The position numbers were made by a program, and so were the translations under genes. Positions 35,046 to 44,518 of a stretch of 64,000 bases of DNA are shown piece after piece. Source of the stretch: an uncultured Gammaproteobacteria bacterium (GTDB lineage Bacteria; Pseudomonadota; Gammaproteobacteria; Arenicellales; Poriferihabitantaceae); assembly GCA_947259885.1 (NCBI GenBank), contig CAMYNW010000003.1, positions 146,364 to 210,363 on the forward strand, written 5' to 3'. The notes under the pieces are model-generated. The model was given only the letters and a program-made list of their open reading frames with translations, was not told where the DNA came from and did not search any database. Position 1 is the stretch's first letter, and the number at the start of each line of letters is the position of its first letter.

Positions 35046-36959
35046 TCAGTCTCTCCGTTTAAATCTTGCCAATGCGACTCTTTGTTTTGCGGCGCGCTTC
35101 GAAACATGATCGAATCGATCTGACTCCCGAAGCGGATCATTGCCGAGAGATTTGATCAAGCTTCGTATAGTCCTGTGTTCAAACATCGATATAATGTTAA
35201 TTTCGATTCCCAGGCGCTCAGAAAATCGAATAACAGCTTGACTGGCACGTAGTGAATCGCCTCCAAGATCAAAGAACGAATCTACAATACCAACATGGTT
35301 CAATTCCAGCTCGAGGACTTCAGCCCATATCGAGACCATGGACGACTCCAACTCTGTTTCTGGCGCCAAATATGACGAACTGAGTAGTGGTCGTGCGCTA
35401 GTAGAAAAAGCCAATGCACTACGATCCACTTTGCCATCCAGTGTGTATGGCAAGGCATCAACGAAAATATATTTTGAGGGAATCATGTAGCCGGGGACAA
35501 GCGGCTCAAGATACTCGACGATATCGCTTACTGTCAGCGTTGACCCTTGATGTAACATGATATAGGCAGCCAAATGACGCTCACCGCCGTTATCCGTATA
35601 CGGTTTTACCAACACCTGCTCGACACCCTTAAGCATAAGAACGGTAGCTTCGACATCTGCCATGTTCACACTAACGCCACGTATCCTGGTTTGAAAATCC
35701 TTTCGCCCTAAATGCCGAAGACAACCATCGGCACTCATGAAACCCAGATCTCCAGTATGGTAGAGGCGCATGCCTGAACCCTCTAGTTCAAACTTCGCCG
35801 CTGTAAGCTCGGGGTTTCGCCAGTATTCCAAAGCTAGGTACCGGCTTCTTACAACAATTTCGCCCACTTCTTCGTCAGAGACCTCGCCACCGGATTCGTC
35901 AATAACACGGACGTCTACGTCTTCTACTGCATAGCCAACAGGCACAATCTGTTTGGAGCATTTTGTATTCTTACCGATAAAGAACTGACTCACGAGGCCG
36001 CATTCGGTCGCTCCAAGTCCATTCACCAAAACACAGTTCGTATCAAAGGTACTTTGAAATATTTCGATATCTTTGCAGCTGGTTGAATCGCCTTCTAATC
36101 GAATCAACCTGAGATCCGGATAACTTTCATCAGTAAGCGTAAGTTGGCGAAAAATTGATGGAACCGAGTGAAATATCGTAATTTTTTCCCTTCTAGCCCA
36201 ATCTCCGACAGAGGATAGACCATCGCGCGCCAAATCATAGAGAAAAAGCGAAGCACCATTTAATAAAGCGCCAAAAATAGTGGAGACTGTGCCGCTGAAG
36301 CTACTGTGCTGCACAAGGCTCATACGATCCTCAGCGGAAAAGCCTAAGGTATTTGTATAGCGCATCACGTTATGCAGAACATTTCGATGAATATCAACAA
36401 CGCCCTTGGGTTTACCGGTAGAGCCAGATGTGTAGAAAATATATGCAATCGCTTCCGGGGTCACTGGCAAATCCGGATTATCAGCGGCAAGGCTGTCATC
36501 CACATCTTCTGTGTTCATCACAGGGATTGAATCCTCCGCCAACGTCTGTGCAAGGTCGAGATTTCGCTTATCAGAAAAAATCGCTTTCGGCTGTATATCC
36601 GCAATCATTTTTTTCAGTAAAACTATAGGTAGCCTTCGATCCAGTGGAATGTATGCAACGCCCAGTTTAAGTGCAGCAAGAATGGATGCTATCAGTGTGA
36701 CTCCCTGCTCAACGAACAAAATGACGGTCGGTCCATGTGGGACCTCGAGATTCAAATACCCTCCAACGAGACGGTTTGCAGTGCTATTTAACTCAGCATA
36801 ATCTAATTGAACATCCTTATACTTAATTGCAAGATTGTCCGGATTACATCTAACCTGTTTTTCAAAGCAGCTTACGATGCTTTTCTCTAAGCAGTCTTTC
36901 GGAAACCGCTTAAACGAAGTCGGGAACGAAAAACTTTGCCTGGCTAGTTGGTCTTCCAC
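35046..36959 (-). CDS. NRPS-like adenylation-PCP protein (starter module)
   Basis: This 637-residue protein starts at a GTG. It has an adenylation domain (about 20-525) with FYTSGSTGKPKGVV near residue 176, and a PCP with FFDLGGDSLRASQ near residue 569. The adenylation domain lacks the usual Asp that holds the amino acid alpha-amine: the region reads HSSFSGTVSTIFG, and the motif usually written NxYGPTE reads NGLGATECG. It therefore probably activates a carboxylic acid without an alpha-amino group. No condensation domain is present, so it would load a starter unit and hand it to the PKS encoded 8 bp downstream. Confidence 0.88.
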   Translation of the reverse strand: MEDQLARQSFSFPTSFKRFPKDCLEKSIVSCFEKQVRCNPDNLAIKYKDVQLDYAELNSTANRLVGGYLNLEVPHGPTVILFVEQGVTLIASILAALKLGVAYIPLDRRLPIVLLKKMIADIQPKAIFSDKRNLDLAQTLAEDSIPVMNTEDVDDSLAADNPDLPVTPEAIAYIFYTSGSTGKPKGVVDIHRNVLHNVMRYTNTLGFSAEDRMSLVQHSSFSGTVSTIFGALLNGASLFLYDLARDGLSSVGDWARREKITIFHSVPSIFRQLTLTDESYPDLRLIRLEGDSTSCKDIEIFQSTFDTNCVLVNGLGATECGLVSQFFIGKNTKCSKQIVPVGYAVEDVDVRVIDESGGEVSDEEVGEIVVRSRYLALEYWRNPELTAAKFELEGSGMRLYHTGDLGFMSADGCLRHLGRKDFQTRIRGVSVNMADVEATVLMLKGVEQVLVKPYTDNGGERHLAAYIMLHQGSTLTVSDIVEYLEPLVPGYMIPSKYIFVDALPYTLDGKVDRSALAFSTSARPLLSSSYLAPETELESSMVSIWAEVLELELNHVGIVDSFFDLGGDSLRASQAVIRFSERLGIEINIISMFEHRTIRSLIKSLGNDPLRESDRFDHVSKRAAKQRVALARFKRRD

Positions 36960-37109
36960 GGTATTAAGGCAACAGGTTTACTACGGATTATGTTCAAATT
37001 ATTTGATTTCAGAACGGACGCTTAAGCCAACTAAATTTGATTAAGTAAACTGTCACTTTAACAGTATTTTTGCAATACTTGCACTCTATTCAGATCAAAG
37101 GAGGTTGCC

Positions 37110-38057
37110 ATGAAATTACTGGTAGTGACAAATAGAAATATCCACAACAGCTCGGCTACAGATGACACGTTGTTTGGTGAAGGCGTAAATGACAAAGGCG
37201 CGAGTGAACTTCGGCTTGCCTGGGCGCAGAAGGTTGGGGGCGGAAAATGGAAGCTTGAGTTGATAGCGGAGCCTTCTACACTCACCTTGCAAAACATTCC
37301 GAGCCAAGCTGCATTTCAGGACTATGTCAGTATCCTGCAGAGGCGCAAAAAAGACTGTGTGTTCTACGTCCATGGCTTCAATAAAACTTTTACAGAAAGC
37401 CTGGAACAGGCCCACAGCATACACAAACGATATGGTGTTGGTATCGTATCCTTTTCCTGGCCATCTAATCCCGGCGGGTTCATAACCAGCGAGTACAAAC
37501 GCGCACAATCGATTGCCTCAAATTCTATTGTCGCCATGGACAGGACATTTGAAAAACTGGGTTCCTACATGTGCCAGAATCCTGACGAGTTATGTGAAAT
37601 TTCTTTCAATCTGATATTACATAGCCTGGGTAACTTCATGTTCGAGCAGTTCATAAGAAATCCGATCTTTTCAAATGAAACGCGGCTGTTTGACAACATC
37701 ATTCTGAACGCCGCCGATGTTGATCTCGCGCCTCATGAGCAATGGACGAACAGTCTGAAGTATGCGCGCAGGGTATATGCCACTATCAATGAACGCGATA
37801 GCATCCTGGACTACTCGGATATCATCAATCCAGATCGACTCGGTAATACGGCCAGAAATCTGGACTCATACCGTGTCACTTATTTTGATCTGACGGACGG
37901 GAAAAATGTCAGGAAAAAGCATCAACATTTTGAAACTACCGCTGGCGCTAACCCAACCGTTGAAATATTCTTTAAAAGAACTCTTCACGGTGATGAGGGC
38001 CTGCCCCTACCGGGAACTCGTTTTGATCCTGTTAAAAATGTCCACAGTCTTGACTGA
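37110..38057 (+). CDS. alpha/beta hydrolase (DUF900-type)
   Basis: This 315-residue protein has the DUF900-like alpha/beta-hydrolase pattern. The oxyanion-side strand is VFYVHGFNKTFTES, the nucleophile elbow is LILHSLGNFMFEQF (Ser around residue 174), and an acid-region strand is DNIILNAADVDLAP, with a C-terminal His possible in RKKHQHFETT. It is on the strand opposite the PKS/NRPS genes and lies between two of them, preceded by an AAAGGAGG box. It could release or trim the product of the cluster, since no thioesterase domain was found, but could equally be unrelated. Confidence 0.8.
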   Translation: MKLLVVTNRNIHNSSATDDTLFGEGVNDKGASELRLAWAQKVGGGKWKLELIAEPSTLTLQNIPSQAAFQDYVSILQRRKKDCVFYVHGFNKTFTESLEQAHSIHKRYGVGIVSFSWPSNPGGFITSEYKRAQSIASNSIVAMDRTFEKLGSYMCQNPDELCEISFNLILHSLGNFMFEQFIRNPIFSNETRLFDNIILNAADVDLAPHEQWTNSLKYARRVYATINERDSILDYSDIINPDRLGNTARNLDSYRVTYFDLTDGKNVRKKHQHFETTAGANPTVEIFFKRTLHGDEGLPLPGTRFDPVKNVHSLD

Positions 38058-38166
38058 GCTAACGCCCTCTTCGAATATTCCTGCATCCTTCAGGGCAAGA
38101 AGGTAAACCGCGGCAACTGCCCCAGGAGGCGTTTCAGTTGATTCGTTGGGTTTGCATGACATCAAT

Positions 38167-41100
38167 TCAGCTGATGCCGATACCATCATCTTCGAGCCGC
38201 TTTGCAAGTTGCTCAACGGTAGGTACTTCAAAAAATAAAACCAGGGGTACTTCCGCCGTTAGCTTGTTTCGGAGTCGATTCACCACCTGAATTGCTGAGA
38301 GCGAATGCCCGCCTAACTCAAAAAAATTGTCGTGAACTCCTATTTGTTCTAACTGCAGCACCTCCGACCAGGCCCCAGCAATGACTTGCTCTAACGAGCT
38401 GCGAGGTAGCGATGACTCTTCAGTCGCCCTGTTGACCTGTGGGACAGGAAGTGCCTTTCGATCTACTTTCCCATTACTCGTCAGTGGCATCTCATTCAGA
38501 AAAACAAATCCTGAAGGGATCATGAAATTGGGCAATTTTTGTTCTGCCAGAGCGCGCAAAACGGGGGTCAATGAGCGGTTCATTTTAACCGCTAAAGGAT
38601 TATTGCCATAATCGTTGGGCGCCCAGTCTGCGATCGGTTGATCAGTGGATCCTTCATCAGAATACTGGCCAGCACCCTCTATCTCGTTGGAGTGCCTGTG
38701 AAAAAATACATCAAAATATCCAGGGCCACCGCTGTCCGACCACGTAATATCAACAGAGTAAGGCAACTCTTCAGACAAACTCCAAAACTCCTCTGGATGA
38801 ATGGTTTGCGCACGTGTTTCCTCAAGTTTGGCGCGCAAGGTTTCCACCGTTTTGTTTCCTGCTTCTCGACCAAATTCCAGTAACGCATTCACTTCCGGGA
38901 ACACCCGGCTGTTGGGCACCTGACGAATGGATAGAGTCTGAGGTTCAGTTTGCATCAGATGCCGGTGAATGGCAGCAATACTCAGGTCATCCTTCTTCCA
39001 GTCGAGCCAGTTTGTTACGCCCTGAGAAGCCGTCATTCCATGTACATATATGATTACGTCATAGCGAAATCGCGTGAGTTCATTGAACGCCCAGCCCCGC
39101 TTGAGTAAGATCTTAATATTACTAATCGTCGGAGAGTGGTTCTTCAAGGTCGTGAAAAAACGCGGATCGACCACGAGCTCTTCTTCTTCGGTGGTTTGCC
39201 TTTGAACGCGCCGCCATAACTGGTTCAAGGGTTCCTCAGCCTCGGCGTTTTCTAATCCTACGGATAATTGGAAGGCTTCGAGCAAAGGCAAGCTGCGCAC
39301 GTCCCCAATAAATATTTTTCCACCGGGCACCGTAACCTGCAAAGCTTTATCAACAACCTCCACAAGATAGTGCATACTTGGAAAATACATCACCACGCCA
39401 TTGATGATAACGACATCAAATTGTTCTGGCGCAATCTCTTCGAGTTGATCCGCGCTGGCCTGGATTAGTCGAATATCAGTTTGTTTGGAGGCTATTGGAT
39501 TCGAATCCAATAAGCTGAGATGGCGTTTTACATAGTCCAGAGCCGGCTGGGAGAAATCCAATCCCCAGTATGTGGAGCAATGCGGGGCAACACGGAAAAG
39601 CGTTCGACCTAATCCGCAACCAATATCCAGCACTCTATCCGGCTTGAGATCGAGAACGCGCTGGGCCGCATGGTTTACCCAATCCCGTGCCTCATCCTCG
39701 GCAAGGGGTAATCCAGTATAACTGCTCGCTACCCCAGCTGTGTTGCAGGTCGGATCCGATGATTCAGGAGGAGTAGAAAACGTTTGACTCCAAACAGATT
39801 CCCACTGCGATACCTGTTCCGACTGCCATTTATCCCAAGGTATGCCGGATGGGCTGATATCGGAGGTCATTGAATCTTGTCTCGGCACAATATAGGCGAT
39901 AAGACGTACATCTCCTGGTATATCCTCACGGCCCATGACTAAGCATTCTCTCACGGCGGGATGTTGCAACAGGGTTTGTTCAATTTCCCCGGGCTCGACC
40001 CGGAAGCCACGGATTTTTAACTGGTGGTCGAGTCGTCCGAGAAATTCGATTTCTCCCCAGTGACGCCAGCGAACCAAATCCCCGCTTGCGTATATTCGTT
40101 TTCCCGGTAGGTCAGTGAATGGATCGACGATAAAAGATTGGGTAGTCAGGTCCGGTTGATTCCAGTAACCGCGAGCAAGTCCCGATCCGCCGATAAATAA
40201 CTGGCCGGGCACCCCTGCAGGCACAGGCCGATTGGTGGCATCGAGAACATAACATTGCGTATTGTCTATCGGTCGCCCTATGGTCACGGTATCGAAGTCA
40301 GGTCGAATCTGCGCGCCGGTGGAATATACCGTCGTCTCTGTGGGACCATACATGTTCCAAAGAGTCTCCCCTCGTGCCAGAAGCTGCGCGGCCAATTCGG
40401 AAGATAAAGCTTCTCCACCGCCGATCATTTTCAGCCCCGTTTTTCCCTGCCAGCCCGAATCAATTAACATACGCCAGGTCGCCGGGGTGCCCATCATCAG
40501 TGTAGCTTTGGAATGAGATAGCTCTTTCATCAGCTGTCTTGCGTCGGTCGCAATTTCTCTGCTGATAAGTTGGAGTCGTGCACCGGTCGATAACGGTAGC
40601 AGAACCTCCAGCACACCGATATCGAAAGACAGGTTGGTAATCGATAAGACAATATCATCCTGGGAAAACCCCAGCTGCGAACGCATTGCACTTAAAAGAT
40701 TAACGAATGACTGGTGCTCGATCATAACGCCCTTTGGCTTACCCGTAGAACCCGAGGTATAGATTACATAAGCTAGATTCTCAGGGCTCCCCATGGCAGC
40801 GGGGTTTTCTCTGCTAGCGTTTCGAAATGGTAATGGATTGACATCCAGATCAACGACTTGCGATGAATGATCTGGAAGCCGATCGAGCATCTCCATCTTA
40901 GTAATTAAGATCTTCACTCCATCAAGCATCAGCTTCAGTCTATCCTTGGGCAGATCAGGATCCAGAGGTACAAATGCTGCGCCAGCTTTCAATATTGCCA
41001 GCAGGCCCACAATCCTGTCAGGCGAAGGATTCATAAGGAGACCGATTAAAGTTTCCGGTTGTGCACCCAACCCGGAAAGATAATGCGCCAACTGGTTGGC

Positions 41101-42696
41101 CCGTTCGTTGAGCTGCTGATAAGTCACCATCTGATTTTCAAAGCTCAAGGCAGTCTTATCGGCGAGACGAGCCGCTTGTTGTTCAATTAGTTGCTGGATG
41201 CAGTTGATCGACTGTCGTTTGCGGTGAGTATCGTTCCAGTCTACTAATAGCTGTTTCCGTTCATCTTGGGACAGCAGATTCAAGTCGGAAATCGAGCAAT
41301 CCAAGTTGGCTGCCATAGCCTCTAAAACGCGACGAAAGTGACTCGCTAATTGAACGATAGTCTTAAAGTCGAAGAGATCCACGTTGTAGCGAAACAGACA
41401 ATTTAGGTGACCAGTTTCCTCTTCGATCGTATCAATGAATAAATCAAACTTTTCAACACTGCAATCGACAACGAAGCGCCGCCCTTGCAAACTGGCCAGC
41501 TTCAAGACTTGCTTAGGGTAATTTCTGAGCTGGAAAAAAACCTGAAATAGCGGCGATCGACTGAGATCGCGTTCAAGGTCGAGTTCATCAACCAGTTTCT
41601 CAAAAGGAAGCTCTTGATGCGCGTATGCCTCTATTGCAAGCTTCTGAACACGATCCAACAAAGCGCCCAAGGTAGGTGAGCCGGAAAAATCCGCCCGCAA
41701 AACCAAGGTGTTGATGAAAAAACCGATGAGGTGCTCGAGCTCTGTATGAAGACGACCAGCCACCGGAAAACCAATGGCGATATCTGTTTGCCCACTATAT
41801 CGGTGAAGCAAAGTGAAAAACGCCGTCAACAGAGTTATAAACAAGGTGCTACCGCGCTGACGACTGAGTTGCTTGAGTTGACTCGTTAGCTCGTCAGATA
41901 ATATCAAAGGGTAGCTAGCACCACTAAATGTCTGGATTCGGGGACGCGGGCGATCCGTTGGCAACGTGAGAATATCCGGACAGTTTTTAAGTTGTCTCCG
42001 CCAATAGGCTTTTGCTTTATCCAGACTTTCGCTGTTGAGACGCTGCCGCTGCCAGACTGCAAAATCGCCATACTGTATAGGCAACGAGGGGAGTTCTGGT
42101 GCCTGACCCTGGGAGTATGCCTGGTACAGTGTTGATATCTCTCTATACAGGATCGACTGGGACCAGCCGTCAAAGACAATGTGGTGAAAAGTCAGCAGCA
42201 AGATATGCTGTTGTGGACCTAAGCGCAGCAGTTTAGCCCGCAACAGGGGCCCGCTTGCAAGGTCAAATGGCTCCAGTGTTTCTTCCACGGCAAGACGCAT
42301 GGCCTCTATCTCGCGAATGTCTGGATTCAAGTTGCTCAAATCAACGACGGGGAATTCCAACGAAGAATTGACGCGAACCACCTGTGCAGGCCCGTCATCG
42401 CTTGAAGAGAAGTGAGTCCTCAAGACCTCATGACGATTCACAATATGATTCAAGGTTTGCTCCAACGAACCAACATCCAGCTGACCGTCAAAGCGAATAT
42501 GGGCAGGACGATTATAGGCTCGACTGTCGGGAGAAAACTGCTCGAGAAACCATAGCCTTTCCTGGCCGGACGAAGGTGGAACTCGGTTAAGCACCAGGCT
42601 TTTTGAAATCTGCCGTTTCGATGGTTCACGAGTCAAGTTTCCACGAGCATGCGGTGCGGTCAACCCAGGCTTCGAATCCGAATCTATACCTGCCAC
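38167..42696 (-). CDS. nonribosomal peptide synthetase, C-A-MT-PCP
   Basis: This 1509-residue protein has a condensation domain with FHHIVFDGWS near residue 171. The adenylation domain has YTSGSTGKPKGVMI near residue 646 and NMYGPTETTVY. By eye the pocket residues are D, I, L, G, I, G, M, V, Y, which I do not match to a known amino acid. A methyltransferase domain is inserted in the adenylation domain, with VLDIGCGLGRTLF near residue 1021 and the preceding ASSYTGLPLAEDEARDW. The PCP Ser is in FFELGGHSLSAIQ near residue 1464. No thioesterase or reductase is present. It is 30 bp downstream of the CmoA-like gene, which suggests linked function. Confidence 0.94.
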   Translation of the reverse strand: MAGIDSDSKPGLTAPHARGNLTREPSKRQISKSLVLNRVPPSSGQERLWFLEQFSPDSRAYNRPAHIRFDGQLDVGSLEQTLNHIVNRHEVLRTHFSSSDDGPAQVVRVNSSLEFPVVDLSNLNPDIREIEAMRLAVEETLEPFDLASGPLLRAKLLRLGPQQHILLLTFHHIVFDGWSQSILYREISTLYQAYSQGQAPELPSLPIQYGDFAVWQRQRLNSESLDKAKAYWRRQLKNCPDILTLPTDRPRPRIQTFSGASYPLILSDELTSQLKQLSRQRGSTLFITLLTAFFTLLHRYSGQTDIAIGFPVAGRLHTELEHLIGFFINTLVLRADFSGSPTLGALLDRVQKLAIEAYAHQELPFEKLVDELDLERDLSRSPLFQVFFQLRNYPKQVLKLASLQGRRFVVDCSVEKFDLFIDTIEEETGHLNCLFRYNVDLFDFKTIVQLASHFRRVLEAMAANLDCSISDLNLLSQDERKQLLVDWNDTHRKRQSINCIQQLIEQQAARLADKTALSFENQMVTYQQLNERANQLAHYLSGLGAQPETLIGLLMNPSPDRIVGLLAILKAGAAFVPLDPDLPKDRLKLMLDGVKILITKMEMLDRLPDHSSQVVDLDVNPLPFRNASRENPAAMGSPENLAYVIYTSGSTGKPKGVMIEHQSFVNLLSAMRSQLGFSQDDIVLSITNLSFDIGVLEVLLPLSTGARLQLISREIATDARQLMKELSHSKATLMMGTPATWRMLIDSGWQGKTGLKMIGGGEALSSELAAQLLARGETLWNMYGPTETTVYSTGAQIRPDFDTVTIGRPIDNTQCYVLDATNRPVPAGVPGQLFIGGSGLARGYWNQPDLTTQSFIVDPFTDLPGKRIYASGDLVRWRHWGEIEFLGRLDHQLKIRGFRVEPGEIEQTLLQHPAVRECLVMGREDIPGDVRLIAYIVPRQDSMTSDISPSGIPWDKWQSEQVSQWESVWSQTFSTPPESSDPTCNTAGVASSYTGLPLAEDEARDWVNHAAQRVLDLKPDRVLDIGCGLGRTLFRVAPHCSTYWGLDFSQPALDYVKRHLSLLDSNPIASKQTDIRLIQASADQLEEIAPEQFDVVIINGVVMYFPSMHYLVEVVDKALQVTVPGGKIFIGDVRSLPLLEAFQLSVGLENAEAEEPLNQLWRRVQRQTTEEEELVVDPRFFTTLKNHSPTISNIKILLKRGWAFNELTRFRYDVIIYVHGMTASQGVTNWLDWKKDDLSIAAIHRHLMQTEPQTLSIRQVPNSRVFPEVNALLEFGREAGNKTVETLRAKLEETRAQTIHPEEFWSLSEELPYSVDITWSDSGGPGYFDVFFHRHSNEIEGAGQYSDEGSTDQPIADWAPNDYGNNPLAVKMNRSLTPVLRALAEQKLPNFMIPSGFVFLNEMPLTSNGKVDRKALPVPQVNRATEESSLPRSSLEQVIAGAWSEVLQLEQIGVHDNFFELGGHSLSAIQVVNRLRNKLTAEVPLVLFFEVPTVEQLAKRLEDDGIGIS

Positions 42697-42726
42697 ATTT
42701 AACCTATTGGGATATCTCTATTAGTA

Positions 42727-43470
42727 TTAAGCACTTTCTTTTACACACAGAAAGCCTACAAAGTTATACCACTGAAAAAATGTCTCGCAGGTATCAAAGC
42801 CATTTCGCTTAAATAGCTCGATATTTTCCTCGAGCGTATAGGGAACAAGGACATTCTCGAGGGCTTCTCTTTTTCTTAAAATTTCAGTCTCTGAATAACC
42901 GTTCCTTTGCTTGAAGTTATAGTAAAGGTCGATAAAAAATCGATTCATGCGGCTATTTCTTGTAAGAACTTTTTCAGTTAGCGCCAACGCACCACCGTCT
43001 ACCAGTCCATCATAGACCCACCTGACCACGCGTTCTCTTTGCATTGGACGAATAAATTGCATGGTCCAACACATAGTAACCAAACTGGCATTTTGTAAAG
43101 GCAGTTTCGATAAGTCACCGCTCAGGTCTGCTTGGTGCAATTCGATTTTCTCTTCAAAGCCTTTTTCCCGTATTCTCACTATCCCCCGATTGATCATTGG
43201 CTTTGAGTTATCGTAGCCGATAAAATGAGCTGGTTGCTCGATAGCCTCGCACAAATTAATCAGAGTCGTGGCCGTAGAACAGCCTAGATCGTAGATATTC
43301 GTATTGGGGATTGTTAACTTCTTGGCCATCTCTTGAATCATGAACTGCTGTTCATGATAGTAGGGAACGCTTCGCGCAATCATATCGTCGAAAACTTCAA
43401 CGACTTCGTCATTGAACTCGAAATCGCTCGCCCTGGAGGTTGTATTTGAAAAAATATTATCTTGTGTCAT
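42727..43470 (-). CDS. CmoA-like carboxy-S-adenosyl-L-methionine synthase
   Basis: The start MTQDNIFSNTTS is preferred over a longer frame, leaving 247 residues, the usual CmoA length. The SAM loop is IYDLGCSTATTLINL. Other family segments are HFIGYDNSKPMI, MCWTMQFIRP and NGYSETEILRKREALENV. The Arg in RKREALENV matches the residue that, from memory, contacts the carboxylate of Cx-SAM in E. coli CmoA (Arg199). CmoA makes Cx-SAM from SAM and prephenate, normally for tRNA cmo5U. Here no cmoB is adjacent; the next gene, 30 bp on, is an NRPS with a methyltransferase domain. It may be a dedicated paralogue or simply the housekeeping gene. Confidence 0.88.
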   Translation of the reverse strand: MTQDNIFSNTTSRASDFEFNDEVVEVFDDMIARSVPYYHEQQFMIQEMAKKLTIPNTNIYDLGCSTATTLINLCEAIEQPAHFIGYDNSKPMINRGIVRIREKGFEEKIELHQADLSGDLSKLPLQNASLVTMCWTMQFIRPMQRERVVRWVYDGLVDGGALALTEKVLTRNSRMNRFFIDLYYNFKQRNGYSETEILRKREALENVLVPYTLEENIELFKRNGFDTCETFFQWYNFVGFLCVKESA

Positions 43471-44518
43471 CGTGTGTTCATCCGGGCTTAGATAACTGAA
43501 TACGCTTTGGCTCCAAAAATTTCGATTTGGTTTAATTGTCGTACAAAGTATTAATGGAGGTACAGGAAGTATAGTCGCTCTGCAGTTTGCCTGGAACATG
43601 GTCGCATACCGCGCGACGACCGGGATGGTGGTCTTTTTAAGGGCCTATTATTGCATTCGCCTAGTGCGGAACCGCGTTTTTTACGGGTGCGAGAGGACTT
43701 CAGGTGGGGCGCCATAAGAGTTGGGGGCATTTATGATGGCTCTGAGGTCAGCGCTCGTTTGCGTCAATACCGTGCTCTGGTCAATCCGTCATGTATCGAA
43801 AGACAGCACCCGACGCTGCACACTCAGCATGCTACCCTCGATTACAGGGCGCCAAGGTGACACAAACTCTGATGCGATTACCACTTGGTTGCTCTCAGAC
43901 TGCGCTTCGATACCTCACACTGTATCCGGTTGACGACAAATTACTTGTTTAGTGAAAGGACTGCTTAGATTCAGGTTCCATTCAGGAACAAGCGTGCATT
44001 ATGAAAATAAGGAGTCGCGTTAATTTTTCGCGAATTTACAAATAACGATTAACCGAAAGTGATATCAGTGCAACACAAAGAGTTACTGCCCGCGGATAAA
44101 AAATACGACACGGGTTTATTTCCTAGATTACCCGACCAGCATAATTCAGGAGGCTCGAATTTCGGCTCTGAACCTGAATACATGAAAGTTCTTGCGCGGT
44201 GGATGTATCTGGATCGGGGGGATGATTCGCTGGACTCAGCACATGCTGATTGTTCCAGCTTTCGCTCAATCGACTAGGTGGGGTTTTTGCGGACAAGGTA
44301 AACCCTGACCATTGATTGTGGCCCCTACGTTATCGTCAAAACGGCCAGGATCTTATCGTCGGCACCGGCAATATCTGTTTTATCGAATACACCGAAGAGG
44401 TCCTGAATTTAGTACAGGATGACGGAATAAAGCAAGCGATCAAAAGTGCGGTGTAGGCGACTGATTCATATAGGACTTCCAAACCAGTTCGTAAGGGACG
44501 AACTTCTGAATCCTTAAC
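43471..44518. other. 1-kb region with only degenerate coding traces
   Basis: No intact gene was recognised. Short open frames on the plus strand (43651-43860, 44059-44277) lack recognisable domains. A remnant-like frame at 44313-44456 reads naturally as a protein end. The region may hold the divergent promoter of the CmoA-NRPS unit and the debris of a lost gene. Confidence 0.4.
44313..44456 (+). pseudogene. possible C-terminal remnant of an unknown gene
   Basis: A frame bounded by a TGA and ending at a TAG reads NGQDLIVGTGNICFIEYT followed by EEVLNLVQDDGIKQAIKSAV. The amino acid use is like a real protein terminus, but there is no start codon with a ribosome-binding site and no upstream body. 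Family not recognised. Confidence 0.25.
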
